Positions 18,378 through 26,868 of a stretch of 64,000 nucleotides of DNA are shown in pieces. The position numbers and the translations under genes are program-made. Origin of the DNA: an uncultured Oleiphilus sp. (lineage in GTDB: Bacteria > Pseudomonadota > Gammaproteobacteria > Pseudomonadales > Oleiphilaceae). The notes beneath the pieces were generated by a model that searched no databases, was not told the origin of the DNA, and saw only the letters and a program-made list of their open reading frames with translations. The stretch spans positions 1 to 64,000 of the forward strand of contig CAJWBJ010000001.1 of assembly GCA_913020495.1 (NCBI GenBank), in the 5' to 3' direction. Position 1 is the first letter of the stretch. Every line of letters starts with the position of its first letter.

Positions 18378-20606
18378 TTATAAGGAATCTATCGCAGCAT
18401 TGAAAATACTGCTCGGACGCATAACTTTTGCAACTTTTTCAACATCAGGGTGATAATAACCACCTATATCAATATGATGCCCTTGAGAGGTATTTAGCTC
18501 TGAAACAATTTTAGCTTCATTTTCGCTCAGAGTATTTGCGAGCTTCGTAAAACATGCTTTCAACTCTGCATCCACATCTTGCTCAGCCAGTGCTTGCGCC
18601 CAATACATCGCCAGATAGAAATGACTACCGCGATTATCTAACTCTCCTGACTTACGTGAAGGTGATTTATTATTATCAAGAAATTTAGCTGTTGCTTCAT
18701 CCAAAGACTTCGCTAAGATTTTCGCTTTTTCATTATTGGTTTTAATTCCCAGATCTTCCAATGAAACAGCGATAGCTAAAAACTCACCCAATGAGTCCCA
18801 GCGCAAGTGGTTTTCTTCGATAAATTGTTGCACATGCTTCGGAGCTGAGCCCCCTGCACCAGTTTCAAATAAGCCACCGCCCGCCATTAACGGAACAACC
18901 GAGAGCATTTTTGCACTAGTACCTAATTCTAAAATAGGAAATAAATCAGTTAGGTAATCTCGTAATACATTACCTGTCACAGAGATTGTGTCACGCCCTC
19001 GAATTAAACGCTCCATAGTGAAACGGATCGCTTGATCAGGAGACATAATACGAATATCCAAACCTTCTGTATCATGTTCCGGCAGATATGCTTTTACTTT
19101 CTTAATCATTTGCTCATCATGCCCACGTTCTGGATCTAACCAAAAAATTGCTGGCATTCCTGTTGCTCTAGCGCGCGATACAGCTAATTTAACCCAGTCA
19201 CGAATAGGTGCGTCTTTGGTCTGACACATTCGCCAGATATCACCCTTCTCTACTTTATGCGTCAGTAAAACCTGCCCTGAATCGTCTACAACACGCACAG
19301 TACCATTCGCCTGAAGCTCAAAAGTCTTATCATGAGAGCCGTATTCTTCAGCTTTTTGAGCCATTAAACCAACATTAGGAACCGTCCCCATTGTCGTTGG
19401 GTCAAATGCATCATGATGCTTACAAAAATTGATTACTTCTTGATAAATAGTCGCGTAAGTTCTTTCTGGTATGACCGCTTTAGTATCTTTAAGCTTTCCG
19501 TCTGTGCCCCACATTTTCCCGCCTAAACGAATCATCGCGGGCATTGACGCATCAACAATCACGTCACTCGGTACGTGTAAATTTGAAATACCTTTATCTG
19601 AATCAACCATCGCCATTTCTGGACGATGTTCATAGCAAGACCGAATATCCTCTTCTATTTCAGAACGCTGAGAATATGGAAGACCTTCAATATTTTGATG
19701 GACATTACTTAAACCATTATTTGGATTAACGCCTAATTCTTCAAATTTTTTCCCATGTTTTTCAAATAGCTCTTTGAAATATACAGTCACCGCATGGCCA
19801 AATACAATCGGGTGAGAAACTTTCATCATCGTTGCTTTCACATGTAGTGAAAACAATAAACCAGCATTCTTAGCGCCTTCCATTTCTTCATCAAAGAATT
19901 GACGTAGCGCTTTTACGCTCATAAACATGCCGTCAATAACTTCACCTTCAATAACAGCCGTCTTTTCTTTCAACACTGTCGTAGTGCCATTGTCTTCAAG
20001 CAATTCGATCCGGACATTGCCTGCTTTTTCAATCACAGTTGACGCTTCTGCGTCATAAAAATCACCATGCCTCATATGAGCAACATGCGTCCGTGACGCC
20101 TGACTCCATTTACCCATGGAGTGAGGATGTTTCTTTGCGAATGCTTTTACGGCTGCTGGCGCACGACGATCAGAGTTCCCTTCTCTTAAAACAGGGTTCA
20201 CTGCACTACCTAGAATTTTAGAGTATTTCGCTTTAATGGTCGCGTCTTCATCACTGACAATATCATCAGGAAAATCAGGAATGGCATACCCCTGCCCCTG
20301 AAGTTCTTCAATCGCAGACTTCAGCTGTGGAATCGATGCACTGACATTTGGTAATTTAATAATATTCGCATCAGCCTGAAGTGTTAGTTCGCCCAATTCT
20401 GAAAGCGCATCTGGAACTTGCTGCTCCGGCGATAATTTTTCAGAGAAAGCCGACAATATTCTAGCGGCTAAAGAAATATCGCTTGATTCGACGGATATTC
20501 CTGCTGCTGAGGAAAAGGCGTTTACGATAGGGAGTAAGGAATATGTGGCCAAAGCTGGCGCTTCATCTGTTTTGGTGTAGATAATCTTAGATGTTTCTGT
20601 TGTCAT
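18378..20606 (-). CDS. icd: Isocitrate dehydrogenase, NADP-dependent, monomeric type
   Basis: 742 aa when started at the ATG preceded by GAGGG; an upstream in-frame TTG would add 11 residues without family support. The length and motifs of the ~80 kDa monomeric IDH are present: [21 protein letters not shown] at the N-terminus, [55 protein letters not shown] and [21 protein letters not shown] near the C-terminus. It converts isocitrate to 2-oxoglutarate and CO2 in the TCA cycle with NADP, and is the main form in many marine gammaproteobacteria. Own terminator downstream. Confidence 0.96.
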   Translation of the reverse strand: MTTETSKIIYTKTDEAPALATYSLLPIVNAFSSAAGISVESSDISLAARILSAFSEKLSPEQQVPDALSELGELTLQADANIIKLPNVSASIPQLKSAIEELQGQGYAIPDFPDDIVSDEDATIKAKYSKILGSAVNPVLREGNSDRRAPAAVKAFAKKHPHSMGKWSQASRTHVAHMRHGDFYDAEASTVIEKAGNVRIELLEDNGTTTVLKEKTAVIEGEVIDGMFMSVKALRQFFDEEMEGAKNAGLLFSLHVKATMMKVSHPIVFGHAVTVYFKELFEKHGKKFEELGVNPNNGLSNVHQNIEGLPYSQRSEIEEDIRSCYEHRPEMAMVDSDKGISNLHVPSDVIVDASMPAMIRLGGKMWGTDGKLKDTKAVIPERTYATIYQEVINFCKHHDAFDPTTMGTVPNVGLMAQKAEEYGSHDKTFELQANGTVRVVDDSGQVLLTHKVEKGDIWRMCQTKDAPIRDWVKLAVSRARATGMPAIFWLDPERGHDEQMIKKVKAYLPEHDTEGLDIRIMSPDQAIRFTMERLIRGRDTISVTGNVLRDYLTDLFPILELGTSAKMLSVVPLMAGGGLFETGAGGSAPKHVQQFIEENHLRWDSLGEFLAIAVSLEDLGIKTNNEKAKILAKSLDEATAKFLDNNKSPSRKSGELDNRGSHFYLAMYWAQALAEQDVDAELKACFTKLANTLSENEAKIVSELNTSQGHHIDIGGYYHPDVEKVAKVMRPSSIFNAAIDSL

Positions 20607-20765
20607 TTTTCCCTCAAATTGTAATGGTAGGATAACCAAAAGAACTGATCAAAAGGCAACTCGTGATCACCTTTCACAGCAAATGTATAAATATAGAGGA
20701 CATTCTAGCGAATCATCGCTAAAATTGCCTGCTTACTTTGATGTTTTATTTAAAATCAGTAAGCT

Positions 20766-21416
20766 TTATTGAAATTCTTGCTGAAATGCTTCTTCAGAAA
20801 TCATATTTCTTAATAGACCGCCAAGAGACACCTCCAAACTACGAATTTCATCACGCTTATCAACAGTCAATTGGTAATTGTCTATCTCATTTGCCCCGGC
20901 ATAAACTTCTACCCGCCCAAGATTCGAACGAAATTCACCAATTAACACACGTTCATTTCCTTGATATTGGTACAACTCCGCCACAACTATAAGACAATGC
21001 TCACCAGAAACCGGTGCAATACCAAGCGTTAACACAGAACCAGTATAGCTAAGATTTTTTGCAGCTGAGGACAAACCCTCAATACATGTACCACCATCAG
21101 GCATTGCGGCTGTTAAGTTGATATAAAAATCTGCACTATTTTCTAAACCAGCCCCAAGTACCTCAAAGCCATAACGATTAGCAACAAGCGCTGTAATATT
21201 TTTTACTTCTTCAGCACTTTGATGCAATGAATAAATTCGGCTACTGGTTTGAAAGGTGCGCTGTATATCATCCCCTCCTACCACTAATTTAAGCCCTTTT
21301 ATTGACGAACTATCAACAGAGTCAATTATCTGATGCACATCTGATGTTGTTGTCGAACAGGCAGAAAACATCAAACTAACAATAATAGTGAAAGTAACTG
21401 ATAATATTTTTTTCAT
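20766..21416 (-). CDS. Hypothetical lipoprotein downstream of folX
   Basis: 216 aa from MKKILSVTF; a longer reading frame from 21467 exists but would bury the signal peptide. Lipobox FSACS with the lipidated Cys about 18 residues from the start. The mature part contains a repeated alternation of beta segments (LKLVVGGDD, ADFYINLTA, HCLIVVAELYQY) and no recognised catalytic motif. It lies directly after folX, possibly co-transcribed. I do not recognise the family; localisation at the outer or inner membrane is inferred from the lipobox (Ser at +2 favours the outer membrane). Confidence 0.75.
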   Translation of the reverse strand: MKKILSVTFTIIVSLMFSACSTTTSDVHQIIDSVDSSSIKGLKLVVGGDDIQRTFQTSSRIYSLHQSAEEVKNITALVANRYGFEVLGAGLENSADFYINLTAAMPDGGTCIEGLSSAAKNLSYTGSVLTLGIAPVSGEHCLIVVAELYQYQGNERVLIGEFRSNLGRVEVYAGANEIDNYQLTVDKRDEIRSLEVSLGGLLRNMISEEAFQQEFQ

Positions 21417-21459
21417 AGTAACAAACCCAAACAGATACAAAGCAGTAATATTACCATAC

Positions 21460-21828
21460 TCACTCACTTCGTTTTGCTGACAGAGTCACTGATACAGAAT
21501 CAGCAAACCGTAAAGCATGAGGCTTTTCTATTGTTACACTTACTTTGGTCACAAAATGATTTTCAGCAATGTTACTCAGAACATCTGCACAAAGCTTCTC
21601 TAATAGCTTGAAGCGTCCAGACTCCACCAGCCCAATGATTGACTTAGTGATTACTTTATAATCTAAAGCATTTTCTGCTTCATCTGTTGCGCACGCATGA
21701 TTGGCTGCATATGAAATAGAAGTATTGATAATGACATCTTGTTTTTTTTCTAGCTCTTCAGGCTTAAAACCAATATATGTCCGCAGGCGAAGATTTCTTA
21801 TTGTGATTGTGGCATCCGTCATGAGCAT
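21460..21828 (-). CDS. folX: Dihydroneopterin triphosphate 2'-epimerase
   Basis: 122 aa tunnelling-fold pterin enzyme. It resembles E. coli FolX more than FolB: IRNLRLRTYIGFKPEEL at the N-terminus, KKQDVIINTSISY, DYKVITKSIIGLVES, RFKLLEKL, and the C-terminal HALRFADSVSVTLS. FolX epimerises 7,8-dihydroneopterin triphosphate to the monapterin form on the route to tetrahydromonapterin, the cofactor of phenylalanine hydroxylase in some gammaproteobacteria. Its usual neighbours folE2 and folM are not in the window. Start supported by AAGGA about 9 nt upstream. Confidence 0.85.
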   Translation of the reverse strand: MLMTDATITIRNLRLRTYIGFKPEELEKKQDVIINTSISYAANHACATDEAENALDYKVITKSIIGLVESGRFKLLEKLCADVLSNIAENHFVTKVSVTIEKPHALRFADSVSVTLSAKRSE

Positions 21829-22027
21829 TTATATTTTCCTTATTTTAGCCATGAGATATTTACTCTAAATTCATACCAACACTCACTATATCATGATTTG
21901 CGACACTAAAACGTGCCATAACAACACCAAAAAAACACGCACAAAACTGTCGGTTTTTTTTACACCAACAAACTCACCCTCAAACCATAAAATCATATCC
22001 TCATGATTTATATCATTATTTTAAACA

Positions 22028-22043
22028 TGGCACGAGTAATGCT
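22028..22043 (+). promoter_or_regulatory. Sigma-54 promoter of the PEP-CTERM gene
   Basis: TGGCACGAGTAATGCT is a near-consensus -24/-12 element with GG-N10-GC spacing. Predicted start near 22054, giving a leader of about 64 nt. PEP-CTERM genes in other bacteria are known to be driven by sigma-54 with the PrsK/PrsR system. Confidence 0.75.
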
Positions 22044-22117
22044 TTATCTGAAAAGTAAGATTTTGAAGGCCAATTATAAATACAGCCTCATTTAATTAAC
22101 CCTTTTAGGATTACCAC

Positions 22118-22783
22118 ATGAAAGCGACACAGTTATTAGCAGCAGCCACATTAGCAATATCTTCAGCTTGCGCATTTGCAACGCCACAATATATTGGCGA
22201 TACAAATGCAAGTAATATCACGGGCTCAAACATGAATACCGGTTATTATATCTGGAACGACAATGACAACGCTCAAAACTGGCATATCCGTTGGACCAGC
22301 ACCAACGCAGTACCTAATAACGACGTAGATTGGTTTGGTAGCATCGTATTTCATGGAGGATCTTATGAAACTCCTGCAAACCCAGAAGATTTAGAATTTA
22401 AATTTGAAGGCAACGATGAATCAGCAAATATCCAAAACAATCCTTGGGTTCAGGATCTAATTGGCTGGAATGCTCATACAAATGACACTGGCGGTGTTGA
22501 CGGTCTAGATTTCACGGTTGACTCAGACCTTGAAATCCTAGAATTCAACTTAGGGTCAAGCTTGTTTAACAACTTAGATCTCAATCATCTTGACGCTCTT
22601 GCTGAAGAAGCAACTAACATATATATAGGCGATGGCTTTGCTAAACCTAATGTATTGGTTTTCCAGAACAACAATGGCGATAAATACCAAAGCTTTGAAG
22701 TTAGCGTTCCGGAGCCAGGCACTTTAGCTCTTCTAGGACTTGGTCTTGCTGGTTTAGGTTTTGCTCGTCGCAAGCAAGCTTAA
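22118..22783 (+). CDS. PEP-CTERM sorting-domain exported protein
   Basis: 221 aa. Signal peptide 1-22 (SACAFA-T). The mature region is rich in Asn, Asp, Trp and Gly without a recognised enzyme motif, typical of exopolysaccharide-associated PEP-CTERM cargo. The C-terminus is a complete sorting signal: VPEPGTL, a hydrophobic helix (LALLGLGLAGLGFA) and the basic RRKQA tail, the substrate of exosortase EpsH/XrtA. The sortase is not in the window and must be encoded elsewhere. Monocistronic, between a sigma-54 promoter and an intrinsic terminator. AGGA lies upstream of the ATG. Confidence 0.9.
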   Translation: MKATQLLAAATLAISSACAFATPQYIGDTNASNITGSNMNTGYYIWNDNDNAQNWHIRWTSTNAVPNNDVDWFGSIVFHGGSYETPANPEDLEFKFEGNDESANIQNNPWVQDLIGWNAHTNDTGGVDGLDFTVDSDLEILEFNLGSSLFNNLDLNHLDALAEEATNIYIGDGFAKPNVLVFQNNNGDKYQSFEVSVPEPGTLALLGLGLAGLGFARRKQA

Positions 22784-22805
22784 TTAGCACTTAGAAATAA
22801 AAATT

Positions 22806-22832
22806 AAACCTCGCTTTTGCGGGGTTTTTTTT
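22806..22832 (+). terminator. Intrinsic terminator of PEP-CTERM gene
   Basis: AAACCTCGC and GCGGGGTTT pair around TTTT (one G-U pair) and are followed by a run of eight T residues, 22 nt after the stop codon. Confidence 0.9.
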
Positions 22833-22855
22833 CGCTCATCTAAAACTTAATTGAA

Positions 22856-23470
22856 TTAAAACAGCCACCTCATAAGCCAGTTACGCCGAAGATTTTCTTT
22901 GCACCCCCAAAACTGCTCACTATAACGCTTTGCTCTTACCTCAACTTTCTTGGCCACCTTTTTAAGCCAAGGTTTTTTATGGTAGGAGCCACGCCGATAA
23001 CCACCGTGCCCTTCATGATAATTTAAGTACTGCGCATAAGCATCCCACTTAGACACCTTATTAATACGGTTACTGCGATCCGTATACCAACCAATAAAGT
23101 CAATCGCATCCTCAAAATCATCCCTATCCGAAAACATACTCCCCGCATCCGCAACATATTCACCCCAAACCGGCGTTTTTGCTTGAGAGTAACCGTATGC
23201 ATCACTTGCTCGACCAATAGGAATAATCCATAAAAAATACTCCATAGGGGGCGCAGCATCATGACGAAAAGAGGATTCTTGATACATAATCGCCATTGGA
23301 ATATGTACGGGGGTACCCCAGCGATCTTTTGATGCCTGGGCCGCATCATACCAGTCTCGTTTTTCTTCAAAAATATCACAAATATTCTCAGGATTTTTTG
23401 GCGGGGACGTAACACAGCCAACTAATACCAACGATAAAACAGACACACCCAAAACACGCCCAATAACCAT
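22856..23470 (-). CDS. Lytic transglycosylase-like (SLT) lipoprotein
   Basis: 204 aa. Lipobox LVLVGC with Cys19. The SLT-type core is seen in IPMAIMYQESSFRHDA with the likely catalytic Glu65, followed by AYGYSQA and the QYLNYHEGHGGY segment, as in lytic transglycosylases that cleave peptidoglycan at MurNAc-GlcNAc bonds. The C-terminal 40 residues are very basic and aromatic (KKPWLKKVAKKVEVRAKRY). Its ATG follows the stop of the MFS gene with no gap, suggesting translational coupling. Periplasmic, membrane attached. Confidence 0.85.
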   Translation of the reverse strand: MVIGRVLGVSVLSLVLVGCVTSPPKNPENICDIFEEKRDWYDAAQASKDRWGTPVHIPMAIMYQESSFRHDAAPPMEYFLWIIPIGRASDAYGYSQAKTPVWGEYVADAGSMFSDRDDFEDAIDFIGWYTDRSNRINKVSKWDAYAQYLNYHEGHGGYRRGSYHKKPWLKKVAKKVEVRAKRYSEQFWGCKENLRRNWLMRWLF

Positions 23471-24646
23471 CTAAGACCTCTTCTGCCAATAGTACATCAC
23501 CACCAACTGTAGCAATAAAAAAGGTAGGGCAAATAAAACAAAATTATTCCAACCAAAATTATAAATAATCGCGCCACTTGATAATGAGGCAATAGCCTGA
23601 CAAGCAAAGACAAAAAAATCATTGAAACCCTGAACTTTAAAGCGCTCTTCCGACCGATAGGCTTTAGGCAACAACACTGTCCCTGATACAAATAAAAAAT
23701 TCCACCCTAAACCCAACAACACTAACCCTCCCCAATAATGCATAACTTCCTGGCCCGATAAAGCAACCCCTATACAAATACCATAAAGAATCAAACCCAC
23801 CAGCATTAACCGACCCGCACCAAAACGCTCAATTAAATACCCACTAAAAAATGAAGGCAGATACATTGCAAGAATATGACTTTGAATAACCCACTTCGTA
23901 TCCGATAACGAGTGGTCCATCATCACATGCATACTGACAGGCGTTGCGGTCATCACATAACTCATTACGGCATAGCCAATTGCAGAAGCTAATACGGCCA
24001 CCCAAAAAATAGAAGACTGCATAATCACAATAATCGACCGCTCTTCACCCCTTCCCACTTCGTTTAGTTCTGAGCGAGAAACCTCAGAAGGCTGGTAAAA
24101 TAACAAACAAAATGCACTCAACAAGCAAATAAAAGCAAGCAAGAAAAATGAACCTGAAAATGAAGACTCAAAAATATTTTCACCAAACTGTGCCAACTCA
24201 GGCCCTAGAATTGCCGCAACTAAACCTCCCAACAAGACAAAAGAGGCAGCACTGGCCATTCGATCAGGAGGAACACTCTCCATTGCAGCAAAACGATACT
24301 GCTGAATCACAGCCAAACTAACCCCCATCATCGCAACTGAGGCCGTAAACCCCCAAAAACTTCCCTGAGAAATCGCACTCGCAGCAAGCAATGAAGCAAC
24401 TGCACTAAAAATCGCACCAAAAACAAACACGCGCTTACGCCCAAATAACTGCATTAAGCGCGTGACAGGCAACACCGAAAATGCAGTACCAATCACTAAA
24501 AAAGCGACAGGCAAAGTCGCCAACTCTACCCTAGGTGCAAGTGCCGAACCGATAATCCCACCAATAAACACAACCATCGGAGCCACACACAACCCTAAAG
24601 CCCCCGCCAGCATTAGCACCCAAACACTTTTATCCATACGATGCAT
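23471..24646 (-). CDS. MFS transporter of unknown substrate
   Basis: 391 aa, 12 predicted membrane helices with the short form of the major facilitator fold. The loop 2-3 motif appears as RLMQLFGRKRVFVFGA, and the C-half equivalent as LIERFGAGRLMLVG. Looks like a proton-driven drug or metabolite exporter; no substrate-specific motif recognised. The ATG at 24646 is preceded by GGGGA. Its stop codon abuts the ATG of the transglycosylase-like lipoprotein, an unusual coupling of transporter and cell-wall enzyme. Confidence 0.85.
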   Translation of the reverse strand: MHRMDKSVWVLMLAGALGLCVAPMVVFIGGIIGSALAPRVELATLPVAFLVIGTAFSVLPVTRLMQLFGRKRVFVFGAIFSAVASLLAASAISQGSFWGFTASVAMMGVSLAVIQQYRFAAMESVPPDRMASAASFVLLGGLVAAILGPELAQFGENIFESSFSGSFFLLAFICLLSAFCLLFYQPSEVSRSELNEVGRGEERSIIVIMQSSIFWVAVLASAIGYAVMSYVMTATPVSMHVMMDHSLSDTKWVIQSHILAMYLPSFFSGYLIERFGAGRLMLVGLILYGICIGVALSGQEVMHYWGGLVLLGLGWNFLFVSGTVLLPKAYRSEERFKVQGFNDFFVFACQAIASLSSGAIIYNFGWNNFVLFALPFLLLQLVVMYYWQKRS

Positions 24647-24851
24647 TTAAATCCCCTTCTTGATTTATAACCGCCTTAACACTGCCACACATTCATACAC
24701 AACCACCACCTAAACAGCTATTTTTTAACTATATAAATACCCATTCACCCTACCCCTTCTCAATAATCCATAACAACTTTGCATTTCTGATTTCTAGACA
24801 TATATAATCTCACAACAAACTTTTCTAACATCTATCAGAAGAAAAAATTCA

Positions 24852-25838
24852 ATGAAACAATATCATGTATATGGCTTAGGTGCCGCACTCGTCGATACAG
24901 AGATCGAAGTCACAGATGACTTCCTACAAACAGCTAATATTGAAAAAGGTTTAATGACACTAGTTGACGAAGCTCGTCAAAGCGAACTTCTGGAACTGAT
25001 GAAAGATCATTTAGTTGGAAGCAAACGAGCAAGCGGTGGTTCAGCATGTAACTCTATTATTGCCGCTAGCTATTTTGGCGCAAAAACCTATTACTCATGC
25101 AAAGTAGCGAATGATGAAAATGGTCAATTCTTTCATCATGATACGCAAGCCGCCGGGGTTAACATCCAAAAAGATGCCTTGCCAGCTGGCACAACAGGAA
25201 AATGCCTCGTTATGATTACCCCTGACGCAGAGCGAACGATGAATACCTTTTTAGGTATCAGCGAAACACTTGATGAATCTCAACTTGACCACGAAGCAAT
25301 AGCGCAATCTGAGTATTTATATTTGGAAGGCTATTTGGTTACCTCTCCAAGCGGGAAAGCAGCCGCAATTAAAGCAAGAGAAGTTGCCGAGAAAAACAAG
25401 GTAAAAACATCTATTTCTTTATCCGACCCGGGCATGGTGCAATTTTTTTCTGATGGATTAAAAGAAATGATCGGCTCGCAAGTTGATTTAATTTTTTGCA
25501 ATAAAGATGAAGCACTCGGCTGGACTAAAACTGAAAACATAGAGCAAGCAGCAGAGAAAATGAAGCTTAGCGCTAAAACATTTGCAATTACACTGGGAAA
25601 AGAAGGCGCATTAGTCTTTGACGGAGAAACACTTTCACGCATTGAAGGCAATTCAGTAAAAGCAATCGACACAAATGGCGCTGGAGACATGTTTGCTGGT
25701 GCTTTTTTATATGCAATTACAGCCGGAAAAACATTCCCGGAAGCCGCAGTATTAGCCAATCTTGCCGCTGCAAAAGTCGTTAGTCAGTATGGTCCACGCC
25801 TCAAACCCGAACAACATGAAGCTCTAAAAACAAACTAA
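24852..25838 (+). CDS. PfkB-family sugar/nucleoside kinase (adenosine kinase-like)
   Basis: 328 aa ribokinase fold. N-terminal GLGAALVDTEIEV, substrate-side motif RASGGSACNSIIAASYFG (about 58-75), and the ATP/catalytic signature DTNGAGDMFAGAFLYAI near 275-291 with the catalytic Asp in GAGD. This sequence is typical of the proteobacterial group annotated as adenosine kinase or unspecified carbohydrate kinase; the true substrate is not certain. Cytoplasmic, apparently monocistronic, ends in a strong hairpin. Confidence 0.9.
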   Translation: MKQYHVYGLGAALVDTEIEVTDDFLQTANIEKGLMTLVDEARQSELLELMKDHLVGSKRASGGSACNSIIAASYFGAKTYYSCKVANDENGQFFHHDTQAAGVNIQKDALPAGTTGKCLVMITPDAERTMNTFLGISETLDESQLDHEAIAQSEYLYLEGYLVTSPSGKAAAIKAREVAEKNKVKTSISLSDPGMVQFFSDGLKEMIGSQVDLIFCNKDEALGWTKTENIEQAAEKMKLSAKTFAITLGKEGALVFDGETLSRIEGNSVKAIDTNGAGDMFAGAFLYAITAGKTFPEAAVLANLAAAKVVSQYGPRLKPEQHEALKTN

Positions 25839-25867
25839 GACTCAAACTCTTATTAAAAGATACTTAA

Positions 25868-25898
25868 CTAGGCTACTTCTTTAATCGAAGTAGCCTAG
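25868..25898 (+). terminator. Hairpin after PfkB kinase gene
   Basis: Perfect 12-base arms CTAGGCTACTTC / GAAGTAGCCTAG with a 7-nt loop, 29 nt after the stop. No U tract follows, so termination efficiency is uncertain. Confidence 0.55.
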
Positions 25899-26029
25899 CC
25901 TAGAATTCAACATCCGAGTACACTTTTCGACACTAATACCATACACTGCCCCCACTTAGGCTCTCCTGAATTCTATTTCGATCATTATTGAGCCCCTTAC
26001 GAATAACTTATAGAAAATAAAGGCTTTTT

Positions 26030-26794
26030 ATGCGCTTAGTTTCCTGGAACGTCAACGGCATCCGTGCAGTCATGAAAAAAGAATTCATCACTTCGCTCAA
26101 TAGCATGCAAACAGACATTTTATGCCTACAAGAAACAAAAGCTCAAGATGAACAGGTCACTGAAGCGTTAAAAGAAATCGAAGGTTTCCACCTCTTCCGA
26201 AATTCTGCAGAAAAAAAAGGCTATTCAGGAACCGCAATATTAACGCGACAAGCACCCATTAGCGTTCAATATGATATGGGCATTGAGGAACACGATACCG
26301 AGGGTCGAGTCATCACCGCAGAATTTGAAAATTTTTTCCTTATTACTGTCTACACTCCAAACTCAGGAAGCGAACTCAAACGCTTAGAATACCGCCAACA
26401 GTGGGATGCTGATTTCTTGACATATATTAAGAAATTAGAAGAAATCAAACCCATCATTGTGTGTGGAGATTTAAATGTCGCCCACCGCGATATTGATCTG
26501 GCACGACCAAAACCGAATTACAATAAAAGCGCAGGGTATACACAAGCAGAAATTGACGGACTAGATAACTATATTAAAGCCAACCTAATTGATACTTTCC
26601 GCCACACTCATCCTGAGAAAGTAAAATACAGCTGGTGGAGCTATCGCGCTGGTGCACGGACTAAAAACGTAGGCTGGAGAATTGATTACTTTTTAATCTC
26701 AGCCAGCCTAACAAAACAAATACAAGATGCAGATATTTTAAATGACATCCTTGGCTCTGATCACTGCCCTGTCAGCCTGGATATCTCTAACTAA
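26030..26794 (+). CDS. xthA: Exodeoxyribonuclease III / AP endonuclease
   Basis: 254 aa endonuclease/exonuclease/phosphatase fold. Signature motifs in order: SWNVNGIRA (4-12), LQETKAQDEQ (34-43) with the metal Glu, VYTPNSG, CGDLNVAHRDIDLARP (catalytic Asp/Asn), RIDYFLIS and LGSDHCPV with the catalytic His. Cytoplasmic base-excision repair enzyme cutting at abasic sites and degrading duplex DNA 3' to 5'. Followed 74 nt later by the diguanylate cyclase gene. Confidence 0.95.
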   Translation: MRLVSWNVNGIRAVMKKEFITSLNSMQTDILCLQETKAQDEQVTEALKEIEGFHLFRNSAEKKGYSGTAILTRQAPISVQYDMGIEEHDTEGRVITAEFENFFLITVYTPNSGSELKRLEYRQQWDADFLTYIKKLEEIKPIIVCGDLNVAHRDIDLARPKPNYNKSAGYTQAEIDGLDNYIKANLIDTFRHTHPEKVKYSWWSYRAGARTKNVGWRIDYFLISASLTKQIQDADILNDILGSDHCPVSLDISN

Positions 26795-26868
26795 TTCCAG
26801 CAAAACTCAAAGTTTTGCCTATACTTAAAACAGTTACAACACCCTCTTCAAAAACATCAGGCTTGTCA

